From the NCBI RefSeq assembly GCF_026626635.1, contig NZ_JAPNKA010000001.1, positions 7,254,001 through 7,318,000 of the forward strand: a stretch of 64,000 bases of DNA, read 5' to 3'. Source of the DNA: Archangium lansingense. Lineage in GTDB: Bacteria; Myxococcota; Myxococcia; Myxococcales; Myxococcaceae. Positions 33,351 to 40,589 of this stretch are shown one piece after another (position 1 is the first letter of the stretch; the number at the start of each line of letters is the position of its first letter). The position numbers and the translations under genes are program-made. The notes under the pieces are model-generated. The model was not told the origin of the DNA. It made no database searches and saw only the letters and a program-made list of their open reading frames with translations.

Positions 33351-36131
33351 ATGGTCTCATCCGCGTCTTCCCTCGGGCAAGGCAACAAGCCGGTTGTTTC
33401 CGTCAAAGACGTGACCCACCGCTATGGCAAGGTCGTGGCGCTCGACGGAATCTCCCTCGATATCCCTAGCGGCATCATGGCGGGCATCGTGGGCTCTGAT
33501 GGCGTCGGCAAATCGACGCTCATGGCGCTGATCGCCGGCTCCAAGGAGATACAGGACGGGAATGTCACCGTCCTCGATGGCGACATGCGGGACGTGCGAC
33601 ATCGGCGCGCCGTTGGCCCAAGGGTCGCGTACATGCCTCAGGGCCTTGGAAAGAATCTCTATCTCGAGCTCAGCGTCCACGACAACGTCGATTTCATGGC
33701 GCGCTTGTTCGGGTTGTCGGCCCAAGAGCGTGAGCACCGGATCAAGGAGCTGCTCAATGCCACCGGGCTTGGCCCGTTTCCCGAGCGTCCGGCTGGCAAG
33801 CTCTCGGGCGGAATGAAGCAGAAGGTGGGTCTCTGTGGCGCCCTGGTCCACGAGCCGGACCTCCTCATTCTCGACGAGCCCACCACTGGCGTGGATCCGC
33901 TCTCCAGGCGCCAGTTCTGGGCGCTCATCGACGAGATCCGGGCGGGACGCCCCAGCATGAGCGTCATCATCTCCACCGCCTACATGGACGAGGCGCAGAA
34001 CTGGGATTGGATCGTGGCGATGGACGCTGGGCGCGTGCTGGCGACGGGGTCACCTGCCGAGCTGATGGAGCGGACGCGCACGAAGGATCTGGAGCAATGC
34101 TTCATCGCCCTGCTCCCGGAAGAAAAGCGGCGGGGGCACACCGCGCTGTCGATTCCGCCCCGGGTTTCCGGCACGTCCGAGATTGCCATCGAAGCCAATG
34201 GCTTGACGATGCGCTTTGGCAACTTCACCGCGGTCGACCACGTCACCCTGTCGATCGAACGCGGAGAGATCTTCGGCTTCCTCGGCTCCAACGGCTGTGG
34301 AAAGTCCACGACCATGAAGATGCTGACCGGGCTTCTGCCGCCCACCGAGGGGACCGCGAAGCTCTTCGGCAAATCGGTCGAAGCCGGCAGCATGGAGGTG
34401 CGCGAGAACCTCGGATACATGACGCAGGCCTTCTCGCTCTACGGCGAGCTGAGCGTGCGCCAGAACCTCGCCTTGCATGCCCGCCTGTATCACCTTCCAC
34501 CCGAGAAGGCGAAAGCCCGCATCGAGGAGCTGGTCCAGAGATTCGGACTGGGCGCGCACCTCGATGCGTTGGCCGAGGCTCTGCCCATGGGGTTGCGCCA
34601 GCGGCTTTCCCTGGCCGTCGCCGTTCTGCACGATCCCCAGATATTGATCCTGGACGAACCGACCTCGGGCGTCGACCCCGTCGCCCGGGACAGCTTCTGG
34701 GAGCTGTTGATCGATCTCTCACGCAAGCAGGGCGTGACGATCTTCGTGACAACGCACTTCATGAATGAAGGGATGCGCTGCGATCGCATCTCCCTCATGA
34801 ACGCGGGAAAGGTGCTGGCCTGTGACGCGCCACAGAAGCTGATTGAAGCCCGAGGGGCATCCAACCTGGAGACGGCCTTCATCGGCTACATGGAAGATGC
34901 GATTGCCGACGCCGCGTCACGTCGCGAAGCTCCTGTCCAGGAAACAGCGGCGGAGAAGGCGGCTCCAGCGCCGTCGCCACCGCCGGAGCAGTCCGGCCTC
35001 CGGTTGCGCGTTGGGCGGATGCTTGCGTACACCCGCAACGAGACGATGCAGATCCTTCGCGATCCCATTCGATTGACGTTTGCATTCCTGGGTTCGGCGC
35101 TGCTGATGCTGGTCTTCGGCTTTGGGATTACCACCGACGTCGAGCGCATCCGCTATTCATGGCTCGACCTCGATCAGTCTCCCGATAGCCGGACGTATCT
35201 CAATCAATTCGCGGGGTCGGACCGGTATTTCTCCGAGACTCCGCCGGCCCACTCGGACGAGGAAGCCTTCAGGCGCCTGCAGTCGGATGACATCTCGGTC
35301 GTCCTCGAGATCCCGCCCAACTTCGGTAGGGACTTCCGCCGCGGCGTTGGCCCGGAAATCATGGCACAGGTGGACGGAGCCATGACGTTCCGCGGAGATA
35401 CGGTCGAGCAATACGTCCAGGGAGTCCACAATTCCGCGCTGCGAGATCCCGCCAGTGGACTGCAGACGGCCGATCCCCAGAAGGGCCAGGCCGACATCGA
35501 AGAGCGGTACATGTACAACCCGACGTTCCAGAGCATCTACTCCATCGTGCCGAGCGTCCCCGCGCTGCTGCTGCTGTTGATACCGGCGATTCTCATGTCG
35601 GTCAGCATCGTGCGTGAAAAGGAGTTGGGCTCGATGATCAATTTCTATGTCACCCCGACCGGGAGGTTCGAGTACCTGCTGGGGAAGCAGCTCCCGTACA
35701 TCGCGATCGGCATGCTCAACTTCCTCATCCTGACGCTCCTGGCGCTGCTCGTGTTTGGTGTCCCCATCAAGGGCAGCTTCTTGATGTTGATGCTCTGCAC
35801 GTTGCTGTACGTCACGGCGACCACGGGCCTCGGGATGATCACGTCGATATTCACGAGCAGCCAGGTCGCGGCCGTCTTCGTGACGGCCATTCTCACCATC
35901 GTGCCGACGATCCAGTTCTCCGGCCTGCTCCAGCCCGTCTCGACGCTCGAGGGGAGCGCCGGGTTCATCGGTTCGATCTGGCCGGCCTCCTACTACATGC
36001 ACACGAGTGTGGGGGCCTATACCAAGGGCCTCGGCGCTTCCCTCTTGATGAGGGACATTGCCTTCCTGGCCTGCTGCATTCCGATCTTCTGGGCGATCAG
36101 TGTCGCTGGCTTGAGAAAGCAGGAGAAGTAG
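33351..36131 (+). CDS. rbbA: RbbA-like ABC transporter: two ATPase domains fused to a permease
   Basis: 926 residues from ATG 33351 (GGAG eight bases upstream), close to E. coli RbbA in length. NBD1, about 16-245: GSDGVGKST Walker A, LSGGMKQKVGLCGAL, ILDEPTTGVDP. NBD2, about 280-520: GSNGCGKST, LILDEPTSGVDP, with a weak signature motif (LPMGLRQRLSLAV). A Pro/Ala linker leads to an ABC-2 membrane domain from about 560, with a first helix near 577, a large outside loop and four to five helices from 730 on. RbbA was first described as a ribosome-associated ATPase, but operon context here indicates export. It is 2 bp from yhhJ. Confidence 0.9.
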   Translation: MVSSASSLGQGNKPVVSVKDVTHRYGKVVALDGISLDIPSGIMAGIVGSDGVGKSTLMALIAGSKEIQDGNVTVLDGDMRDVRHRRAVGPRVAYMPQGLGKNLYLELSVHDNVDFMARLFGLSAQEREHRIKELLNATGLGPFPERPAGKLSGGMKQKVGLCGALVHEPDLLILDEPTTGVDPLSRRQFWALIDEIRAGRPSMSVIISTAYMDEAQNWDWIVAMDAGRVLATGSPAELMERTRTKDLEQCFIALLPEEKRRGHTALSIPPRVSGTSEIAIEANGLTMRFGNFTAVDHVTLSIERGEIFGFLGSNGCGKSTTMKMLTGLLPPTEGTAKLFGKSVEAGSMEVRENLGYMTQAFSLYGELSVRQNLALHARLYHLPPEKAKARIEELVQRFGLGAHLDALAEALPMGLRQRLSLAVAVLHDPQILILDEPTSGVDPVARDSFWELLIDLSRKQGVTIFVTTHFMNEGMRCDRISLMNAGKVLACDAPQKLIEARGASNLETAFIGYMEDAIADAASRREAPVQETAAEKAAPAPSPPPEQSGLRLRVGRMLAYTRNETMQILRDPIRLTFAFLGSALLMLVFGFGITTDVERIRYSWLDLDQSPDSRTYLNQFAGSDRYFSETPPAHSDEEAFRRLQSDDISVVLEIPPNFGRDFRRGVGPEIMAQVDGAMTFRGDTVEQYVQGVHNSALRDPASGLQTADPQKGQADIEERYMYNPTFQSIYSIVPSVPALLLLLIPAILMSVSIVREKELGSMINFYVTPTGRFEYLLGKQLPYIAIGMLNFLILTLLALLVFGVPIKGSFLMLMLCTLLYVTATTGLGMITSIFTSSQVAAVFVTAILTIVPTIQFSGLLQPVSTLEGSAGFIGSIWPASYYMHTSVGAYTKGLGASLLMRDIAFLACCIPIFWAISVAGLRKQEK

Positions 36132-36133
36132 CT

Positions 36134-37258
36134 GTGAAAGCACTGCTGAACATCTTCTGGCTTGGGCTGAAGGAAATCCGCAGCTTGACGAGCGATCTCG
36201 TGATGGTCGCCTTCGTCATCTATGCGTTCAGCTTCGCGATCTATGTCCAGGCGACAGGGACTTCGAGCGAGGTCAACAACGCATCGATTGCCTTCGTGGA
36301 CGAGGACGGTTCGGCCTTGTCCAAGGAGCTGTTCAACGCTTTCTATCCACCGCGGTTCAAGTTTCCGGAGAACATCTCGGCCGATGAAGTCCAGGGGACG
36401 ATGGATAGGGGCCAGTACATGTTCGTCGTCGTGATCCCGCCCCACTTCGAGCATGACCTTCGCGCCGGGCGCAATCCGGCCATCCAGGTGAACATCGACG
36501 CGACCGCCATGCAGCAGGCCGGCATCGGCGCCGGCTACATCAAGAACATCATCAACGACCGGGTCTCGTCCTTCCTCTCGCGCACGGAAGCCTCGCCCAT
36601 CAAGCCCGTCAACCTCGTCGTTCGCAAGCTGTTCAACCCGAACGGAGTCTCTTCGTGGTTCAAGAGCGTGGTGGCCATCATCAATCAGATCACGCTCCTG
36701 ACGGTCGTTCTCACGGGCGCCGCGGTGATCCGCGAACGCGAACATGGAACGCTGGAACACCTGCTCGTGATGCCGCTGAGCGCGTTCGAGATCGCGATGG
36801 CGAAGGTGTGGGCCAATAGCCTCGTGATTCTCATCGCAACCGGGGCGTCGCTCTTCCTGGTCGTGCGGATGGCACTGAAGGTTCCGTTCGCCGGTTCGAT
36901 CGTCCTGTGGTTTATTGGGGTCGTCCTCTACCTGTTCTTCGCGACGGCGCTCGGAATATTCCTGGGTACGGTCTCACGGTCGATGGCCCAGTTCGCGCTG
37001 TTGATCACACTGGTGATCCTCGTGCTGATGCTTCTTTCAGGCGGGAGCACACCCGTGGAGAGTCAGCCGAAATGGCTGCAGTACCTCACCTATCTCTTAC
37101 CTGCGCGGCATTTCGTCAGCTTCTCGCAGGTGATCATCTATCGCGGCGGCGGCTTGAGCGCGGTCTGGAGCCAGTTCCTGATGGTGGGTGCGATAGGTAT
37201 GGGGTTCTTCGTGTACAGCCTGGCGCTGTTCCGGAAATCCATCGCGGCGGCCAAGTAG
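36134..37258 (+). CDS. yhhJ: YhhJ-like ABC-2 type permease
   Basis: 374 residues from GTG 36134, the same length as E. coli YhhJ. One N-terminal helix (FWLGLKEIRSLTSDLVMVAF), a large outside domain (FVDEDGSALSKELFNAFYPP) and five helices in the C-terminal half, with the ABC-2 motif VIREREHGTLEHLLVMPLSAFEI and a final PARHFVSFSQVIIYRG segment. Pairs with the permease half of RbbA to form the membrane channel of the exporter. Starts 2 bp after the rbbA stop. Substrate unknown; drugs, lipids or peptides are possible. Confidence 0.9.
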   Translation: MKALLNIFWLGLKEIRSLTSDLVMVAFVIYAFSFAIYVQATGTSSEVNNASIAFVDEDGSALSKELFNAFYPPRFKFPENISADEVQGTMDRGQYMFVVVIPPHFEHDLRAGRNPAIQVNIDATAMQQAGIGAGYIKNIINDRVSSFLSRTEASPIKPVNLVVRKLFNPNGVSSWFKSVVAIINQITLLTVVLTGAAVIREREHGTLEHLLVMPLSAFEIAMAKVWANSLVILIATGASLFLVVRMALKVPFAGSIVLWFIGVVLYLFFATALGIFLGTVSRSMAQFALLITLVILVLMLLSGGSTPVESQPKWLQYLTYLLPARHFVSFSQVIIYRGGGLSAVWSQFLMVGAIGMGFFVYSLALFRKSIAAAK

Positions 37259-37270
37259 GCCCCGGGCCGG

Positions 37271-37388
37271 CTAGGAGCTTGTCGGAGAATCGCCGAAAAA
37301 CGACTCCTACATACCAACCATAGCGGTGTGTTTGAGTCGCACTACCCCTCATGTAGTGGGTAGCCGAGGTATTCCGACAGGCTCCTAG
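37271..37388. mobile_element. MITE related to the IS1182 element
   Basis: 110 bp without coding capacity, bounded by GAGCTTGTCGG (37275-37285) and CCGACAGGCTC (37374-37384). Each end is flanked by CTAG, and the flanks CCGG/CCGG extend the symmetry. The termini match those of the IS1182-family element at 15659-17379, which could supply transposase in trans. An internal CTACCC...GGGTAG hairpin lies at the right. Located between yhhJ and the thioredoxin gene, it may also act as a terminator. Confidence 0.75.
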
Positions 37389-37501
37389 CCGGGAGGCTCC
37401 AGTCGACGCGCCAATCGTCTGGCAGCCTTCCCACAGGGCAGGCCCACCTGCCTTCGAGGCCCCACTGGCACTCTTCTGGAAGTAGACACAAGGTGAGAGA
37501 C

Positions 37502-37870
37502 ATGGCGACCATCGAGATTGGCAAGGACAACTTCAAGGACATCGTGTCGAAGGAGGGAATCGTCATCCTCCATTGGTGGGCCGACGAGTGTGGCCCTTGC
37601 CACTCCTTCGCTCCCATCTTCGAGCAGGCCAGCGAGCAGTACCCGGACATCCGCTTCGGGACGATCGCCACCGAAAAGGAGCGAGAGCTGACCGACGCGT
37701 TCGCGGTCCGCTCCCTCCCCACGGTGATGGCCCTCCGCGACGGCTTCATGCTTTTCGAGCGGGTGGGAGCGCCGTCGGCAGCGGAGCTCGAAGAGCTCAT
37801 CCGTCAGGTGCTCGCACTGGATATGAACGAGGTCCGCCAGCGGGTCGTGGAGCTTCGGGCGCAGCAATAA
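37502..37870 (+). CDS. Thioredoxin-like protein with CGPC motif
   Basis: 122 residues from ATG 37502 (AAGGTGAG upstream). The fold is complete: EGIVILHWWADECGPCHSF holds the redox-active C-G-P-C, with Asp-Glu before it where thioredoxins have Trp-Cys context; cis-Pro in RSLPTVMAL. A C-terminal extension (ALDMNEVRQRVVELRAQQ) is added. No signal peptide. It precedes PPK2 by 15 bp, so the two are likely co-transcribed. Could act as a general cytoplasmic disulfide reductase or hold a client of the stress island. Confidence 0.85.
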   Translation: MATIEIGKDNFKDIVSKEGIVILHWWADECGPCHSFAPIFEQASEQYPDIRFGTIATEKERELTDAFAVRSLPTVMALRDGFMLFERVGAPSAAELEELIRQVLALDMNEVRQRVVELRAQQ

Positions 37871-37885
37871 CTGCGGAATCAGGCC

Positions 37886-38686
37886 ATGGCAACTGTCACG
37901 CACTCGGAACCCCTGAAGCGCAAGGCCTATGAAAAAGAACTTCGCAAGCTCCAGGCCCAGCTCTGCCTGCTTCAGGATTGGGTCAAGCAGGAGGGGTTGC
38001 GTGTCATCGTGGTCTTCGAAGGGCGGGACGCCGCGGGCAAGGGCGGCACGATTCGCGCCATCACGGAGCGCGTGAGTCCCCGGGTGTTTCGAGTGGTGGC
38101 CCTGCCGGCTCCCTCGGACCGGGAAAAGACCCAGATGTTCCTCCAGCGGTACGTGCCCCTTTTCCCCGCGGCGGGCGAAATCGTGATCTTCGACCGCAGT
38201 TGGTACAACCGGGCGGGGGTCGAGCTCGTGATGGGCTTCTGCACTCCCGAAGAGCACAAACGCTTCTTGAAAGGCTGCCCTGTCTTCGAAAAGTACATGG
38301 TCGAGAGCGGAATACTCCTGCTGAAGATCTGGCTCGAGGTCGGCATGGAGGAGCAGCAGAGGAGATTCGAAGCACGGATCGAGGACCCCCTTCGGCAGTG
38401 GAAGCTGAGCCCGATGGACGTCGAGTCCTGGACACGCTGGTACGACTACTCCCATGCGCGTGACATGATGTTCGCCGCGACGGACATGCCGTATGCGCCC
38501 TGGTTCATCTTGCGGTCCGACGACAAGAGAAGGGCGCGGCTCAACTGCATCCGCTTCCTGCTGGACAAGATTCCCCACAAGAAAGTGAAGCGCGCCAAGG
38601 TCAAGCTGCCCCGCCGTTCCAAGCGTGGGGCCTATGACGATGGCGCTTCGCTCGAGGGGAAGAATCGCATCCCCGAAAGGTACTGA
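37886..38686 (+). CDS. ppk2: Polyphosphate kinase 2 (class I)
   Basis: 266 residues. VVFEGRDAAGKGGTIRAI is the Walker A region of PPK2; EIVIFDRSWYNRAGVE contains Walker B; a lid region with LKIWLEVGMEEQQRRFEARIEDPLRQWKLSPMD and the end SDDKRRARLNCIRFLLDKIPHK are standard. A single domain of about 265 residues is class I, which phosphorylates nucleoside diphosphates from polyphosphate. It would buffer ATP/GTP under energy stress, alongside the glycolytic genes upstream. A strong terminator follows. Confidence 0.92.
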   Translation: MATVTHSEPLKRKAYEKELRKLQAQLCLLQDWVKQEGLRVIVVFEGRDAAGKGGTIRAITERVSPRVFRVVALPAPSDREKTQMFLQRYVPLFPAAGEIVIFDRSWYNRAGVELVMGFCTPEEHKRFLKGCPVFEKYMVESGILLLKIWLEVGMEEQQRRFEARIEDPLRQWKLSPMDVESWTRWYDYSHARDMMFAATDMPYAPWFILRSDDKRRARLNCIRFLLDKIPHKKVKRAKVKLPRRSKRGAYDDGASLEGKNRIPERY

Positions 38687-38694
38687 GCGTCCCC

Positions 38695-38739
38695 CTCCTG
38701 ACAGGGCCCGGAGTGTTCTCCGGGCCCGTCCGTCAGGAG
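38695..38739. terminator. Bidirectional hairpin terminator
   Basis: GGGCCCGGAG-TGTT-CTCCGGGCCC forms a perfect 10 bp GC stem, enclosed by CTCCTGAC and GTCAGGAG. It lies between the convergent ppk2 and Tyr-rich lipoprotein genes. No T-run, as is common in myxobacteria. Confidence 0.75.
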
Positions 38740-38761
38740 CCGCTCCAGGCCGGGCTTCCGG

Positions 38762-39547
38762 TCACGGGCAGTCGAGCTGGTAGCTCTTCTTCTCTCCGTC
38801 GGGAGCGGTCACGTCGACGGTCGAGGTGCCGTTGAACTCCGTGGTGAAGGTGCCCTTCGTGCTCTCCACCGTCGCCTTGCCCGCGGAGGGGCACTGGTTC
38901 TCACAGCGCTGGAAGCCGGTGACGGTCGCGGTGGTGGTCACATCGCCGCGGGTGCTACCGCCTTGGCCATTCATGGTCACGCACCCGCTCCCCTGCTCCC
39001 AGGTCATGGTGATCTGCTCGTTCCGGGAGTCCGTCAGGTCCGGAGATCGGCTGCGCGACGTCATCGTCACCACTCGCTGGGTGCCCGAGCGCGTGGCGAC
39101 CGCGTTCACCTCGAGGACATAGGGGCGTCCACCAGCGGTCAGGTCCGTAGAGGTGGCGTTGAGGTTGAGCTGGCCGTTGCTCTCCGAGAGCTCGAGCCGC
39201 ACGGCGCCGGAGACCGACTTCAGCCCGAAGGCGCCAGAGCAGTTGTTGAAGTTGTAGGTCACCGTGGAGCCCGAGGCCATCGCCCCCGCACACCCGGCAG
39301 GGGTGAAGTACGTGTCTGCCCGGTCTGCGATCGCCGTCGCGGCCGCGTTCAGATCGACCTGCGCCGTGACCGGGGCGGAGAAGTAGTAGACGCCGTAGGG
39401 ATCGACCCAACTGTAGGCGTAATATGCATCGTAGCCGTACCAGTATGGGTCGTAATAGGCGTAGTCGTAATAGTAGGGGTCGTAGTAGGTGTAGCACCCC
39501 GTCATTGCCATCGCGCAAAGCGAGGCCATTGCCGTGAAGCGTTTCAT
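38762..39547 (-). CDS. Tyrosine-rich secreted lipoprotein
   Basis: 261 residues. Signal peptide with lipobox MTGC (Cys18). The mature N-terminus is extraordinary: in roughly 40 residues after the Cys about half are Tyr, mixed with Asp and Pro (YDPYYYDYAYYDPYWYGYD). The rest is a beta-rich domain with several Cys (CAGAMASGSTVTYNFNNCSG, CVTMNGQGG, CENQC, terminal DCP), with no family that I recognise. A 14 bp palindrome lies about 90 bp upstream. The Tyr stretch could adhere, cross-link by oxidation or bind metal. Surface or outer-membrane location likely. Confidence 0.65.
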   Translation of the reverse strand: MKRFTAMASLCAMAMTGCYTYYDPYYYDYAYYDPYWYGYDAYYAYSWVDPYGVYYFSAPVTAQVDLNAAATAIADRADTYFTPAGCAGAMASGSTVTYNFNNCSGAFGLKSVSGAVRLELSESNGQLNLNATSTDLTAGGRPYVLEVNAVATRSGTQRVVTMTSRSRSPDLTDSRNEQITMTWEQGSGCVTMNGQGGSTRGDVTTTATVTGFQRCENQCPSAGKATVESTKGTFTTEFNGTSTVDVTAPDGEKKSYQLDCP

Positions 39548-39802
39548 CTTGTTGGCTCCTTACTGAAGGTAGAGCCCCCAGCACCCGCGCGCCTTCGAGG
39601 ATTCCGAGGCGAAGGCTGCAACAAGGGCGTCTATTCGTCTTGTGTACACAAGTAAGATAGGGAGCGGGCTCGGGGCCGTAACGGGCCCCATGGAATGAGA
39701 GCCCTGTTGGCCTGGAGACGGCGCAACGGCATACGACCTGGGGCTCCGCCTCTCCGCCCTACTTGTTGCCATGGGGCAAAACTGCGAGGAAAGTCACCCG
39801 TC
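39548..39802. other. Divergent promoter region (lipoprotein / GST)
   Basis: 255 bp between divergent genes. Carries a perfect palindrome at 39639-39652 and an AT-richer section around it; nothing else recognisable. Confidence 0.4.
39639..39652. promoter_or_regulatory. Perfect 14 bp palindrome, likely operator
   Basis: CTTGTGTACACAAG is fully self-complementary, centred on GTGTACAC. Such sites are bound by dimeric HTH repressors. Its place between the Tyr-rich lipoprotein and GST genes suggests shared control. Confidence 0.45.
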
Positions 39803-40561
39803 ATGCAAACACTAGTGGGCCTGGGCTACTCCGGTTGGACCGAGAAGGCACGCTGGGCGATGGATCACCATCGCCTGGCTTATCAGTACCGCGAGCACAT
39901 ACCGCTCCTGGGCGAGTTGCGCCTGAGGCGTCATGCGCCCCCCGGGGGACGCGGCTCCGTACCGCTCCTGGTGGAGGACTCGGGCGCCACCATGGGCTCC
40001 TATGCGATCGCACAGCGGGCCGAGCGTGAGGGCCAAGGCGCCCCACTCTTCCCCGCGGCGTCGCTCCCGGAGATCGAGCAATGGGAGCAGCGAAGTGACG
40101 CGATCCTGCGCGTGGGGCGCGCATACATGGTGCAGCGGCTCATGGAGTTCCCCGACGCCCAGGTCGAGAGCCTGCCCCCGTTCATCCCCACGTGGGCACG
40201 GGGTTCGATGAAGCCCATGGCGCGAATGGCGGCGAGCTTCCTCGCGAGCAAGCATGAGGCGGCGGCGGACCCGGAGGCCGCCCTGCTCGCCACGGTCGTG
40301 CCAGGCCTGGAGCAGCTGCGTGCGGCGCTTCAGGGCAGACGATTCCTCACCGGCACGTTCTCGTACGCGGACATCACCATGGCGGTGACACTCCAATTCA
40401 TCCGGCCCGTGGCTGAGGACTTCATCCCGTTGGGGCCTGGCCGGAGGAAGGCCTGGTCCCACCCGGCCCTCGCGGAGCGGTTCGCGGACCTGCTCCGCTG
40501 GCGGGAGCAGCTTTACGCCGAGCATCGCCCCGCGCACGGAAGCGCGCAGAAGACGCCCTGA
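39803..40561 (+). CDS. Glutathione S-transferase family protein
   Basis: 252 residues from ATG 39803. The N-terminal thioredoxin-like half (TLVGLGYSGWTEKARWAMDHH, SVPLLVEDSGATMGSYAIAQ) has Ser or Tyr in the place of the activating residue, and the C-terminal helical half ends in FLTGTFSYADITMAVTLQFI, the N-capping box of GSTs. Length is normal. Likely detoxifies electrophiles or peroxides. The frame upstream of 39803 lacks family likeness. The ribosome binding site (GAGGA, 12 bases away) is weak. Confidence 0.8.
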   Translation: MQTLVGLGYSGWTEKARWAMDHHRLAYQYREHIPLLGELRLRRHAPPGGRGSVPLLVEDSGATMGSYAIAQRAEREGQGAPLFPAASLPEIEQWEQRSDAILRVGRAYMVQRLMEFPDAQVESLPPFIPTWARGSMKPMARMAASFLASKHEAAADPEAALLATVVPGLEQLRAALQGRRFLTGTFSYADITMAVTLQFIRPVAEDFIPLGPGRRKAWSHPALAERFADLLRWREQLYAEHRPAHGSAQKTP

Positions 40562-40589
40562 CTCCGCTGCTCCTGGGTCTCCACCCCGC

